Assembly: GCA_903840265.1 (NCBI GenBank)
Contig: CAIMFH010000085.1
Coordinates: 1 to 64,000 of the forward strand
Direction of reading: 5' to 3'
DNA from: an uncultured Schlesneria sp.
Lineage (GTDB): Bacteria; Planctomycetota; Planctomycetia; Planctomycetales; Planctomycetaceae
Length of the DNA: 64,000 nt
A model generated the notes under the pieces. That model did not search any database and was not told the DNA's origin. It saw only the letters and a list, made by a program, of their open reading frames with translations. Every line of letters starts with the position of its first letter. Positions within the stretch are counted from its first letter, which is position 1. This document shows positions 7,157 through 15,342 of this stretch, in pieces. Both the position numbers and the translations under genes were made by a program.

Positions 7157-9216
7157 GCCTATTCTCGCTGAGTTCTCTGACAGCGGTTGCGGAACTGTTG
7201 ACGATGTCGCTGATGCACTTTGTCTGGCAGGGAATCGGCCTCGCCCTGATGCTTTTGATCGTGGTCAAGCTGGGGAACGTCAGGTCAGCGCAGCATCGAT
7301 ATCTGCTTTCCGTCGGCACCTTGGTGATGATGGGAATCGCCCCCGTCCTCACGGCGATCTTGTATCAGCCACTTCACTCACAGCGGCATGCCATCTCAAT
7401 GACAGTGTCGCCGACGTTCGATCTTGAGACGCCAGCAGATCCGAGCGTTGGCACGACAACGACATTTGATGTTGTCATTCCAGCAGAACAGGTGCGAGCA
7501 AACTCAGCGTCGAAAGTTGGCCTTGAGGTTTATGTGCTGATCGCCTGGTTGATGGGTGTGTGCGTCCTCAGCCTTCGTTTGGCGATTGGATTTGGAATCG
7601 GCCTGTGGATTCGAGCCAAAATTCAACCACTTTCCGCTGAATTTGAGCAGCGTGTTCAAGCTCTAGGTGAACGACTGGCAGTGAATGTGCAAAGCCGAGT
7701 CTTCGCCTGCGCCAGAGTCGGCCAAGCGGTCGCCATTGGCTTCCTGCGTCCGGTCGTTTTGATTCCGACATCCTGGTTGACTCAACTGGCACCGCAAACA
7801 ATCGAGGCCATCATCGCTCACGAACTCGCCCATATCCGCAGATGGGATTTGTGGATCAATCTCGTGCAACGAATTATCGAAACGCTGTTGTTCTATCATC
7901 CCGCCGTCTGGTGGCTGTCGGATCGAATTCGCCTGGAACGCGAGATGTGCTGCGACGAGATCGCAGCCGCATGCTTCGATCCAGCCACGTACGCCCGCTC
8001 GCTGGCATCAGTCGCCACGATCTCCAACCACAATCTGTTACTGGCAACTTCAATCGGTGGAGGCAGAAAAATGAAACTGTTGAATCGAATTGGATATCTT
8101 CTGGGAATCACGCCGGCAAACACCGTCGGCAGTTGGTGGACTTTCGGGCTCGTCGCCGTCGTCTTACCATTCGCCGCGCTCGCCTCGTTCTGCTATTCCG
8201 TCGCAGCCAAGCCTCCTGCCGGACCGAGCAAAGACTTGGCCGGAACGAAGGCAGTGGATGCGGTCGTCACCACCAGACTTCAGCCACAGACAGTCACCCT
8301 GGTCGAGCAGTACGTTGGCACGATCAACTCCCATCATCGCATCGAGATTCGTGCGATGGCCAAGGGCTATATTGATGAGCTTTCTGTCAAAGAAGGCCAA
8401 CGAGTCAAAGCGGGCGATCTCATCTTCAGAGTTCGACCTGTCATGTATCAAGCGAAGCTCGATGCCGAGTCGGCCGACGCCAAGTTTGTACAACTGGAGT
8501 ACAACTACACCAAAAAACTGCATGAGAACAAAGTGGTGTCAGCAGACGAACTCGCTCTGCAAGAAGCGAAGCTGTCAAAAGCGATGGCCAAAGTGAACAT
8601 CGCCGTGGCCGAGTTGGAATTCACCACCGCGAAAGCCCCGTTCGACGGAATCATCGATCGTCTGGAGAGACAACAGGGAAGCTCGGTCCTCGAAGGAGAC
8701 ACGGTCACGACACTATCCGATAACAGTACGGTCGGAGTTTATTTCGAAATCCCTGAAACGCGCTACTTCGAATTCATCGCCGACTCGCCACGCAAAGAAG
8801 ACCTGCAAGTACAACTCACTCTCGCCAACGGAACCGTTTTCGATCAGCCGGGTCGGATCAATTCCATCGAAGCCGACTTCAACAGCGAGACGGGAACCAT
8901 TGGCTTCCGCGCAGACTTTCCGAACCCGTTGGGCATCGTCCGTCATGGCCAACGTGGCACGGTGAAAATCAGTCGACAATTGAAGAATGCGATTGTCGTA
9001 CCTCAACAGGCCACATTCGAGATGCTCGACAAGCGATTCGTTTACAGTGTCGACAAAGACCAAATTGCGCATCTGCGCGAAATCACCGTTCAGCAAGAAC
9101 TAAACGACAGCTTCATCATCAAGACCGGCCTCAGCGGCGACGAACAGATCGTCATCGAAGGCCTGCGACAAATCGTCGACGGCGGAAAAGTGCCTGGCGA
9201 AGATGACGTTAAATAG
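7153..9216 (+). CDS. BlaR1-like M56 metallopeptidase fused to an RND/HlyD-type adaptor
   Basis: 687 residues. Residues 1-320 form a BlaR1/MecR1-like membrane peptidase: helices near the N-terminus, then zinc motif HELAH at 223-227 and the downstream REMCCDEIAA acidic motif. A further membrane helix lies around 325-350. From about 370 to the end the protein is a membrane fusion (periplasmic adaptor) subunit, with a lipoyl-like half IRAMAKGYIDELSVKEGQ, a coiled-coil hairpin, APFDGIIDR and barrel segments. Normal BlaR1 has a penicillin-binding sensor there instead. It overlaps blaI by four bases, so the two are translated together. No RND pump gene follows. Confidence 0.88.
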   Translation: MSLFSLSSLTAVAELLTMSLMHFVWQGIGLALMLLIVVKLGNVRSAQHRYLLSVGTLVMMGIAPVLTAILYQPLHSQRHAISMTVSPTFDLETPADPSVGTTTTFDVVIPAEQVRANSASKVGLEVYVLIAWLMGVCVLSLRLAIGFGIGLWIRAKIQPLSAEFEQRVQALGERLAVNVQSRVFACARVGQAVAIGFLRPVVLIPTSWLTQLAPQTIEAIIAHELAHIRRWDLWINLVQRIIETLLFYHPAVWWLSDRIRLEREMCCDEIAAACFDPATYARSLASVATISNHNLLLATSIGGGRKMKLLNRIGYLLGITPANTVGSWWTFGLVAVVLPFAALASFCYSVAAKPPAGPSKDLAGTKAVDAVVTTRLQPQTVTLVEQYVGTINSHHRIEIRAMAKGYIDELSVKEGQRVKAGDLIFRVRPVMYQAKLDAESADAKFVQLEYNYTKKLHENKVVSADELALQEAKLSKAMAKVNIAVAELEFTTAKAPFDGIIDRLERQQGSSVLEGDTVTTLSDNSTVGVYFEIPETRYFEFIADSPRKEDLQVQLTLANGTVFDQPGRINSIEADFNSETGTIGFRADFPNPLGIVRHGQRGTVKISRQLKNAIVVPQQATFEMLDKRFVYSVDKDQIAHLREITVQQELNDSFIIKTGLSGDEQIVIEGLRQIVDGGKVPGEDDVK

Positions 9217-9466
9217 CACCAATGATTCGACTTCTGCGATCCGCTCAGCTGCCCGGTCCAGCGCGCAGCTCTAAGGGCCGTAATCGTGGTCGTCAATACG
9301 GTCGTCGTAAATCAACTCAATGTCCGATCGGATGCCCACGATCTCAACCACCTTGACGGAGGACACGAGATCTTTTTTTGGCCGGCTCAAGGTTCAAAGT
9401 TCGCAGAGAGCTTCGTAATATCGAACGATCCTCTCCACCGGCAGATGATCCTGAAGGCCGACGCAC
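9217..9466. other. Gap between the BlaR1 fusion and the zinc-ribbon gene
   Basis: 250 bases without a gene. It contains a short GC-rich inverted stretch (CAGCTGCCCGG and CGCGCAGCT around 9246-9271). I see no clear terminator or promoter. Confidence 0.4.
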
Positions 9467-10252
9467 ATGAAAATCGATTGCACGCTCTGCGGAACCGAAT
9501 TCGATGCGATTAAGGGACGGGCGAAATGCCCCGGATGTGGAGGGATCGTCACAGTCGACGCGGACCAGGAAGTCCTGGATGTGGTTGACTACGTCGAGGA
9601 CGACGAACCTCCATCCCGACCGCGGAAAGCCCTCGCAAATCCGGCTCACATCGTCTGCCCCATGTGTGCCGAGCAGAACCGCAAGGCAGCGAAAGTGTGC
9701 CGGTTCTGCGGCGAAGACTTGGCGCCCGACGAACTGTCCGGCGTCTGGCGCGACGGCCACCAATTGGTGATGAGCCAGGACGCCCAGTTGCCCTACCGTT
9801 GCGTTAAAACCAATGAGCCCGCGGAACTCTTATTGCGCAGGAAACTCTCCTGGCATTCTCCAGTGATTTTCGTTTCGATCTTCGCCGGGCTACTGATCTA
9901 TGTGATTCTGGCGGTTATTCTCAGCAAGAAGGCCGACATTCAGGTGCCGATTTCGCGCCGCATTCAGAAACGACGATCGATCGCCATCATCGCGGGCTGG
10001 TTGTTAGGACTTGGTGGCGTGGCCACGATGGTCCTCGTCTGCATGTTTTTGGCGGACTCCCAGAATTCGACGTGGAAAGATGCCATACCATTCATCATCA
10101 TCGGCGGCATCGTGTTCGTCGTGTTCAGTGCGTTTATCTCGTCCTTAATCGCCAGCATTGTGACGCCCGCCAAAATCACCGACGGACATGTTTGGCTGAA
10201 AGGCGTGCATTCCGAATATTTAGCCCTATTGCCCGAATGGCCGGGCGAATGA
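9467..10252 (+). CDS. Double zinc-ribbon membrane protein
   Basis: 261 residues. Two CxxC...CxxC zinc ribbons lie at the N-terminus: CTLCG/CPGCG (about residues 5-26) and CPMCAEQ/CRFCG (about 64-85). Three membrane helices follow (PVIFVSIFAGLLIYVILAVI, IAIIAGWLLGLGGVATMVL, IPFIIIGGIVFVVFSAF). The C-terminal tail is soluble and contains WLKGVHSEYLALLPEW. Such proteins are common and uncharacterised in planctomycetes; the ribbons probably face the cytoplasm. It is on the same strand as the BlaI/BlaR1 genes, but 250 bases away. Confidence 0.75.
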   Translation: MKIDCTLCGTEFDAIKGRAKCPGCGGIVTVDADQEVLDVVDYVEDDEPPSRPRKALANPAHIVCPMCAEQNRKAAKVCRFCGEDLAPDELSGVWRDGHQLVMSQDAQLPYRCVKTNEPAELLLRRKLSWHSPVIFVSIFAGLLIYVILAVILSKKADIQVPISRRIQKRRSIAIIAGWLLGLGGVATMVLVCMFLADSQNSTWKDAIPFIIIGGIVFVVFSAFISSLIASIVTPAKITDGHVWLKGVHSEYLALLPEWPGE

Positions 10253-10363
10253 AAGGCGCCCTCAGCGGTGATCCGCGGCAGGGGTGGCCGGTGGTTGGAG
10301 CGTCTTCGCGAATCCCCGGTTTGCTCGATGCGACACTTGCGACGTGCCCGACCCCAGCCGCTT

Positions 10364-10370
10364 GCTAGGC
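10364..10370 (-). other. Possible attC R'' box after the DHFR-like gene
   Basis: On the minus strand GCCTAGC, followed by AAGCGGC, begins four bases after the TGA of the DHFR-like gene. It differs by one base from the attC R'' box GCCTAAC and occupies the place where cassette genes have it. No matching R' box was found in the 120 bases beyond. Confidence 0.35.
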
Positions 10371-10374
10371 GACA

Positions 10375-10923
10375 TCACCTTCTCGGCTCATACCGCATCG
10401 CCACTGCCCCCGAGCCGAATTCCAACCGGCTCACCAGCTTCAAGTCGATCCGCTTCGGTAGTCCCGCAAACAACGTCGGCCCGTGGCCCGCTATGCTGGG
10501 TTGCACCACGAACTCATATTCATCGATCAATCCCAGTTCCGCCAACGCCATCGGCAGCTTCACACCACCCGTGAACAATCCCTCACCAGGCTGCTGCTTA
10601 AGCTGCTGAACAGCCTTCGCCAGATCCCCGTGCAAAAGTTCCGCATTCCAATCAACCCGACCCAGGCTGCTCGACACGACGTACTTCTGTTTCGCGCTGA
10701 TCGTCCGCGCGAACGGCTCCATCCACTCAGGCCTCGCCCCCGCTGGCACGGGATGCCGAAACGCGGCCTCCATCATCTCGTAAATCACTCGACCAAACAG
10801 CAGAGCATCAGCCCGTGCAAGATTCTCGACCGCATGCCGGTGCATCTCTTCGTCCGGGACGATCCCCCGATGATCGCAGCATCCGTCCAACGTGACATTA
10901 ATGGAATACCGAAGAGGTCGCAT
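10375..10923 (-). CDS. Dihydrofolate-reductase-like (RibD C-terminal) protein
   Basis: 182 residues of the RibD_C/DHFR-like family. It starts MRPLRYSINVTLDGCCDH and contains ADALLFGRVIYEMM, GLFTGGVKLPMALAELGLIDEY and VQPSIAGHGPTLF, the three conserved blocks of the family (NADPH-binding fold, Gly-rich turn, C-terminal strand). The substrate is not known; these stand-alone proteins are rarely true dihydrofolate reductases. The start at 10923 is preceded by AGGAGC. It is flanked by attC-like repeats; such genes are frequent in integron cassettes. Confidence 0.88.
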   Translation of the reverse strand: MRPLRYSINVTLDGCCDHRGIVPDEEMHRHAVENLARADALLFGRVIYEMMEAAFRHPVPAGARPEWMEPFARTISAKQKYVVSSSLGRVDWNAELLHGDLAKAVQQLKQQPGEGLFTGGVKLPMALAELGLIDEYEFVVQPSIAGHGPTLFAGLPKRIDLKLVSRLEFGSGAVAMRYEPRR

Positions 10924-10972
10924 TGCGTGCTCCTGAAGTCGCCCAATGACTAGCGTAACTTGCCCCCGATGA

Positions 10973-11032
10973 TGGGCTTCAAATCAACACCCCAGCACTT
11001 TGAACCGCCAGCGACTGCGGGTCAAGTTGATC
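10973..11032 (-). repeat. attC-like structured repeat, copy C
   Basis: On the minus strand: GATCAACTTGACCC, GCAGTCGCTGGC, GGTTCAAAGTGCTGG, GTGTTGATTTGAAGCCC. ATCAAC at one end pairs exactly with GTTGAT at the other, and TTGAcC with GGTTCAA inside, giving a two-step stem. GTTACGC downstream is one base from the R' consensus GTTRRRY; the R'' position near the stop of the VOC gene is decayed (GGGTAGC). Confidence 0.6.
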
Positions 11033-11054
11033 GACTCACTCATCGGGAAGTCTG

Positions 11055-11492
11055 CTACCCAAGCTCTTGGGCCAGTCCGATGAGAATTCCTTCAGGGCCC
11101 CGGATGTAGCAGAGCCGATATGTCTCTCCGTACTGGACCACTTCGCCGACGAGCTCCGCACCGTGCTTCCTCAGCCGGGCGAGCGTATCGTCGATGTTCT
11201 CCACGGTGAACATAACGCGTAGGTAACCGAGAGCATTCACCGGGGCGCGGCGGTGATCGGCGACCACAGGCGGCGCGAGGAATCGGGAGATTTCCAGCCG
11301 GCTGTGACCGTCAGGCGTACGCAGCATGGCAATCTCGACGCGCATGCCGCGCAATCCGGTGACGCCATCCGCCCAGTCTCCTTCGATCGGGGCGCGCCCC
11401 TCGAGCTCCAGGCCAAGTTCGGTGAAGAACGCAATGGCGGCCTCGATGTCTTCGACTACGATGCCAACGTTGTCCATCCGCTTGACCGTCAT
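11055..11492 (-). CDS. VOC (glyoxalase/bleomycin-resistance) family protein
   Basis: 145 residues. It begins TVKRMDNVGIVVEDIEAAIAFF, the usual first beta-alpha unit of the vicinal oxygen chelate fold, and ends with YIRGPEGILIGLAQELG, the typical last strand with the metal-ligand glutamate replaced or shifted. Two paired modules are visible (about 1-60 and 75-145). The reaction cannot be predicted. The start at 11492 has AAGGAA seven bases upstream. The gene begins right after a canonical attC R' box, as expected for an integron cassette. Confidence 0.88.
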   Translation of the reverse strand: MTVKRMDNVGIVVEDIEAAIAFFTELGLELEGRAPIEGDWADGVTGLRGMRVEIAMLRTPDGHSRLEISRFLAPPVVADHRRAPVNALGYLRVMFTVENIDDTLARLRKHGAELVGEVVQYGETYRLCYIRGPEGILIGLAQELG

Positions 11493-11506
11493 GATGCTTC
11501 CTTGGG

Positions 11507-11644
11507 GTCTAACGAAAAAAAGGAACTGGCCCGCGATCAGCAACGGGCTCCCGATCAACACGCCAACACAGTGAACCGCCAGCAACTAAGGTTCAAGTCG
11601 ACCGACTCGTCATCGTCAGCTCGCATGCCATGCCGTTGTTAGGC
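11507..11644 (-). other. attC recombination site (copy D, canonical ends)
   Basis: Read on the minus strand, the site starts with R'' GCCTAAC (11644-11638), which contains the TAA stop of the upstream gene, and ends with R' GTTAGAC (11513-11507), directly before the ribosome-binding site of the VOC gene. Inside is the conserved repeat core (11545-11605), in which TCGGTCGAC can pair with GTTGATCGG and TGAACC with GGTTCA. Stop codon inside R'', 138-bp length, matching R boxes and position between two co-oriented small genes are all hallmarks of integron cassettes. The L boxes pair poorly. Confidence 0.65.
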
Positions 11645-11929
11645 CTCGCCTGCTATCGACCGTGCCAGTTCTTTCGCTTGTGTGTGGCCAAGGACCATGC
11701 CGAAGTCGATCACATACACTTCGCATCCCCGGCACAGGTAGGAACGGAAGTACTCCGCCCGCGATGGCAGTAGCTTCCGCAGGCCAGACTGCGCAAGATC
11801 CTCGTCGAGCGACACGAACTGCTCCAACTTTTCAGGGCTGATGAACGACAGGCCGATGGCTCGGTGTGCGAAGCCAGCCTGAAGTGCCTCGCCGCAACGA
11901 GGGCACTTTTCAAACGCATGTTCGGTCAT
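11639..11929 (-). CDS. Small cysteine-pair protein, DUF6487-like
   Basis: 96 residues from the ATG at 11929, with GGGAGGAG just upstream. It carries CPRCG at residues 9-13 and CRGC near residue 70, a likely zinc ribbon split by GLSFISPEKLEQF and DEDLAQSGL. This resembles a small DUF family (I believe DUF6487/PF20097), which I cannot verify. Its TAA stop lies inside the attC R'' box GCCTAAC, so it reads as a cassette gene. No function is known to me. Confidence 0.75.
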   Translation of the reverse strand: MTEHAFEKCPRCGEALQAGFAHRAIGLSFISPEKLEQFVSLDEDLAQSGLRKLLPSRAEYFRSYLCRGCEVYVIDFGMVLGHTQAKELARSIAGEA

Positions 11930-11998
11930 GACTCCTCCCGAGTACTGCACTGCGGCCTGACGCCTAAGAGAACTTTCTCCCGATTGAAAACGGTCATC

Positions 11999-12050
11999 CG
12001 ATCAACACACCAACACTCTGAACTGCCAGCCATTGCGGGTCAAGTTGACC
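11999..12050 (-). repeat. attC-like structured repeat, copy E
   Basis: On the minus strand: GGTCAACTTGACCC, GCAATGGCTGGC, AGTTCAGAGTGTTGG, GTGTTGATCGGA. GGTCAAC pairs with GTTGATC (one wobble). Downstream, CTTAGGC is one base from an R' box and lies shortly before the ribosome-binding site of the gene at 11929. Confidence 0.55.
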
Positions 12051-12722
12051 TTCTCATTCGGCTGACTTGGAGTGAACTGGACGCTCTGCATTTAGGGGGC
12101 TGCGGTGTCTCATGGCGTGAATTTCGCGACGGCATCTCTCGAAATCGCGATCTGTCACAAAACCTCCACTTTTTTGAGGAAAACTGCCTAAAACAGGGTC
12201 GTTTTGTCCCCCATTGTCCAAAACTGTCCGTGGGTGTCAAAAACTGTCAGTTGATGCACCTCGACCCGAGAGTCTGGTGAGGCCAACACCGCGAGGGCGG
12301 CCGACTTTTCCTCAACAAAGTGTCAAAATCTCGCAAACACCCTCTAGCGTCGCGCACGAAGGAATGGCATAACGCACCAGTCAAAGAAACCCGATTTTCC
12401 GTGGACCGTAACCAACGGCCACACCTGTTGACCGCAAAAAAATGGCCAACACGTGTGGCCGTTTTTTTGTTGGAGACAGATCGATGTGTCAGTCGCGACA
12501 CCCCCAATATCAAAATCCCGCTAGACATCTCGTGACAAAATCGGATACCCCCCAAAAAACCTGCCATGGACTGACAAATTCTGCCATTTCGTAAGGTTCG
12601 AGCCTCCGACACATCGAAATCAAAGCCGATTGCGAATGAACAATTGCCCGGCCAACTTCAATCCAAGCAACCCGAGCAAGCGGTACTCGTTCACGCCAAC
12701 CCCTCCGTCCCAATCCAGCGGA
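12051..12722. other. Gene-free region, possible small RNA
   Basis: I see no convincing protein gene here. From 12170 to 12250 the pattern AAAACTG(T/C)C occurs three times. At 12415-12468 there is a strong inverted repeat with a T-run (listed separately). The region could encode a small RNA ending at that hairpin, but I found no promoter I trust. Confidence 0.35.
12415..12468 (+). terminator. Intrinsic-terminator-like inverted repeat
   Basis: The arms ACGGCCACACCTGTTG (12415-12430) and CAACACGTGTGGCCGT (12447-12462) pair over 16 positions with one mismatch, around a 16-base A-rich loop, and are followed by a run of seven T. This is the form of a rho-independent terminator for plus-strand transcription. 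No recognisable gene ends before it. Confidence 0.6.
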
Positions 12723-13167
12723 GGTTGTGTCATGCGCGACCTCAAGATCCGTGTTCATCCGTGTTCATCCGTGTTCATCCGTGTCAATCCGTGGCCAAGA
12801 CTTCTCATTCCTGGTTCCGTCAGACGGTTGTGTCATACCAGTATCGTGCACCAGCAAATCAATCGACTCTACTTTGCGTCTTCGCGCCCTGGCGCCTTTG
12901 CGTTGAAAACCTCTCCACGCCAACGCTGCCTCCGACGCACCGCGCCACTTATCCTTTCACCTCATTCCAGCCGACAGAGGTTGTGTCATGCGCTGCCCGT
13001 CGCTTGCCCCTCAGCCCTTCGCCCTTAGCCGCCTCGTTGTGTCATGCAGCTGCGGACACCTCTTCTCTCGTCTTCCAATTTACAATTTGCATTTTGCAAT
13101 TCGCAATTTGCAATGTTCCTCCTTCTTGTCCGTCGCCTCGCCCTCAGCCTCTTGAGTTGTGTCGAAC
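12723..13167 (+). repeat. Five-copy GTTGTGTCATGC boundary repeat cluster
   Basis: The motif GGTTGTGTCATGC or a close variant occurs at 12723, 12826 (ends AC), 12979, 13035 (first base C) and 13155 (ends GAAC). The spacings are 103, 153, 56 and 120 bases. The intervals differ: one is mainly a GTGTTCATCC tandem repeat, one carries a TTTGCG-type repeat, one a CAATTTGCA-type run. No coding frame is supported; the frames that stay open only translate the repeats. Confidence 0.7.
12747..12795 (+). repeat. 10-bp tandem repeat GTGTTCATCC
   Basis: Three exact units of GTGTTCATCC at 12751-12780 are preceded by a partial unit and followed by the variants GTGTCAATCC and GTGG. It is a short direct repeat without spacers, part of the surrounding boundary-repeat cluster. 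Confidence 0.85.
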
Positions 13168-13232
13168 GTAATGAACTGCCAGCATAAGCATCCATAAACT
13201 TCCCCTCGGACACGCATCAGGAGCGTTTTGAC

Positions 13233-15224
13233 ATGCGTTTGGCCGCCTCTTTGCAGATCGCCGTTCTGTCAGTGGCTTTCGTCGCGACATCAGTGTTCGC
13301 CGCCGATGTGCCTGTGCGAGTCGTCGTCTGGGACGAACAACAACCCGCTCAAAAGCCGGTTTATGAAAACTTCCTCGGGAACGCGATCGCCGACTATCTG
13401 AAGTCGCGACCCGGCTTTGCGGTCACTAGCGTCAACCAGAACGAAGCAGAGCAGGGGCTGTCGGACGCGATTCTGGATCAGTGCGATATCCTGATCTGGT
13501 GGGGCCATGTCCGTCAGCGCGAGATCAAATGGGAGACCGGTCAAAAGCTGGTCGAGCGGATCAAGCAGGGCAAACTGTCGCTGATCGCGCTCCATTCCGC
13601 TCACTGGTCAACGCCATTCATCGAAGCGATGAACGAACGGGCGATTGCGGATGCATTGGCGAAGCTCACTCCGGAACAGCGTAAGACAGTGAAAGTTGAG
13701 TCGATCCGGCCGGCGTATGGCGTCCCCAAACGAGATGCGGATGTGTCCCCCTTGTCGGAAGTAATCACTCAGCCGGACGGATCGCTGTTAATCAAGGTGA
13801 AACTTCCCAACTGCTGTTTTCCCGCCTATCGCCCTGACGGCAAGCCAAGTCACGTCCGGGTTGTCCAACCAAATCATCCGATCGCTCGTGGTGTGCCAGT
13901 CGCGTTCGATATTCCTCATACGGAAATGTACGACGAGCACTTCCACGTCCCTATTCCGGACGAAGTGATCTTCGAAGAAAACTGGGATGCGGGCGAGCAC
14001 TTTCGCAGTGGAGCCGTCTGGAAGATTGGACAAGGACGCGTCTTCTACTTCCGACCGGGACACGAGACCTTCGATGTCTTCAAGCAGCCCGAACCGTTGA
14101 CCATCCTGGAAAATGCCTCGCGCTGGCTGGCCGAACAGCAGCGTCATCCCGTCGTCTCACGCGGCTACACGATTCCCGTCATCGACCTGGCCGACGAAAC
14201 GAAACGACAGGTCATCGTCGATCGCGAGCCCGGCCAGTACCTGGGACATCCGACAACAGTTCTACTCGAAGACGGCAAGACGATCCTCTGCGTCTATCCC
14301 AAGGGGCACGGCAAAGGAGCAATCACCTACAAGCGCAGCACAGACGGCGGACTGACGTGGTCAGACCGCATCGCCGTCCCTGAAAGTTGGGCGACCTCGA
14401 AAGAGACCCCCACGATCCATCGCGTGGTCGATGCCAGCGGAAAAAAACGGCTGATCGTCTGGTCGGGCATGTATCCGGCTCGACTCGCTTCGAGCGATGA
14501 CGACGGGCAGACCTGGAGCGAGCTGAAACAGGTCGGTGACTGGGGCGGGATTGTCGTAATGGGGTTTGTCGAACCGCTCGCCAATGCCCCGGGCCACTAC
14601 ATGGCAATGTTTCACGACGACGGCCGCTATTTCGCTCAGCCCGCTCATCCCACCAGGCCGATCACCTTCACGCTCTATCAGACAAACTCCACCGACGGAG
14701 GCCTGACCTGGTCAGCACCGCGGGCATTGCTCTCGCGGCAGGACGTCCACCTTTGCGAGCCCGGCCTGATCAGATCACCCGATGGAAAAGAACTGGCAGT
14801 GCTGCTACGCGAAAACTCACGCCGGAAGAATTCTCACGTCATCTTCTCACGCGATGAAGGACAGACCTGGACCGAGCCACGTGAGCTGTCCGGCTCATTG
14901 ACAGGTGATCGACACGTCGCCAAGTACACCGCCGATGGCCGCCTGTTCATTTCCTTCCGCGACACGACTCTGGAGAGCAAGACCAAGGGAGACTGGGTCG
15001 CCTGGGTCGGGCGGTACGAGGACATCGTTCAGAACCGCGAAGGCCAGTACCGCGTTCGCCTGATGAAGAATCACAAGGGCTTTGACTGTGCCTATCCCGG
15101 AGTCGAAATCCTGCCGGACGACACGATCGTCACCACGACCTATGGACATTGGCAACTCAACGAACTCCCCTACATCGTCAGCGTGCGACTAAAGCTGAAA
15201 GAACTAGACGACCATGCGCGATGA
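13233..15224 (+). CDS. Secreted ThuA-domain / sialidase-type fusion protein
   Basis: 663 residues with a signal peptide (cut after about residue 23, SVFAAD). Residues 25-300 resemble a ThuA (trehalose-utilisation, glutamine-amidotransferase-like) domain: VRVVVWDEQQ, CDILIWWGH, LIALHSAHWS, GRVFYFRPGHE. Residues 310-650 form a sialidase-type six-bladed propeller with four Asp-boxes (STDGGLTW twice, SDDDGQTW, SRDEGQTW). Together they suggest extracellular or periplasmic sugar processing; the substrate is unknown. AGGAGC precedes the ATG. It stands alone, upstream of convergent TPR genes. Confidence 0.82.
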   Translation: MRLAASLQIAVLSVAFVATSVFAADVPVRVVVWDEQQPAQKPVYENFLGNAIADYLKSRPGFAVTSVNQNEAEQGLSDAILDQCDILIWWGHVRQREIKWETGQKLVERIKQGKLSLIALHSAHWSTPFIEAMNERAIADALAKLTPEQRKTVKVESIRPAYGVPKRDADVSPLSEVITQPDGSLLIKVKLPNCCFPAYRPDGKPSHVRVVQPNHPIARGVPVAFDIPHTEMYDEHFHVPIPDEVIFEENWDAGEHFRSGAVWKIGQGRVFYFRPGHETFDVFKQPEPLTILENASRWLAEQQRHPVVSRGYTIPVIDLADETKRQVIVDREPGQYLGHPTTVLLEDGKTILCVYPKGHGKGAITYKRSTDGGLTWSDRIAVPESWATSKETPTIHRVVDASGKKRLIVWSGMYPARLASSDDDGQTWSELKQVGDWGGIVVMGFVEPLANAPGHYMAMFHDDGRYFAQPAHPTRPITFTLYQTNSTDGGLTWSAPRALLSRQDVHLCEPGLIRSPDGKELAVLLRENSRRKNSHVIFSRDEGQTWTEPRELSGSLTGDRHVAKYTADGRLFISFRDTTLESKTKGDWVAWVGRYEDIVQNREGQYRVRLMKNHKGFDCAYPGVEILPDDTIVTTTYGHWQLNELPYIVSVRLKLKELDDHAR

Positions 15225-15342
15225 TGGCCGATTCGAATTTCGGCTTGGGTGCCACGGTTTTGGAGTCTTCGACAAGGCCGTGTCTTTGGCGAATGACAAG
15301 CAGATGCAAGACCGCTAAAGCGATCAGCGATGACAAACCAAC

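Noticed and set aside
7153-9216. Beta-lactam resistance operon
   Set aside because: blaI and an M56 protease are present, but there is no beta-lactamase or penicillin-sensor domain.
12247-12612. 121-codon minus-strand open frame
   Set aside because: It runs through the terminator-like inverted repeat and has no ribosome-binding site or recognisable domain.
12751-12790. Possible CRISPR array
   Set aside because: Units are 10 bases, tandem and without spacers; no cas gene is near.
12644-13171. 175-codon plus-strand open frame
   Set aside because: Its translation is only the dispersed repeats of the boundary-motif cluster read in one frame.
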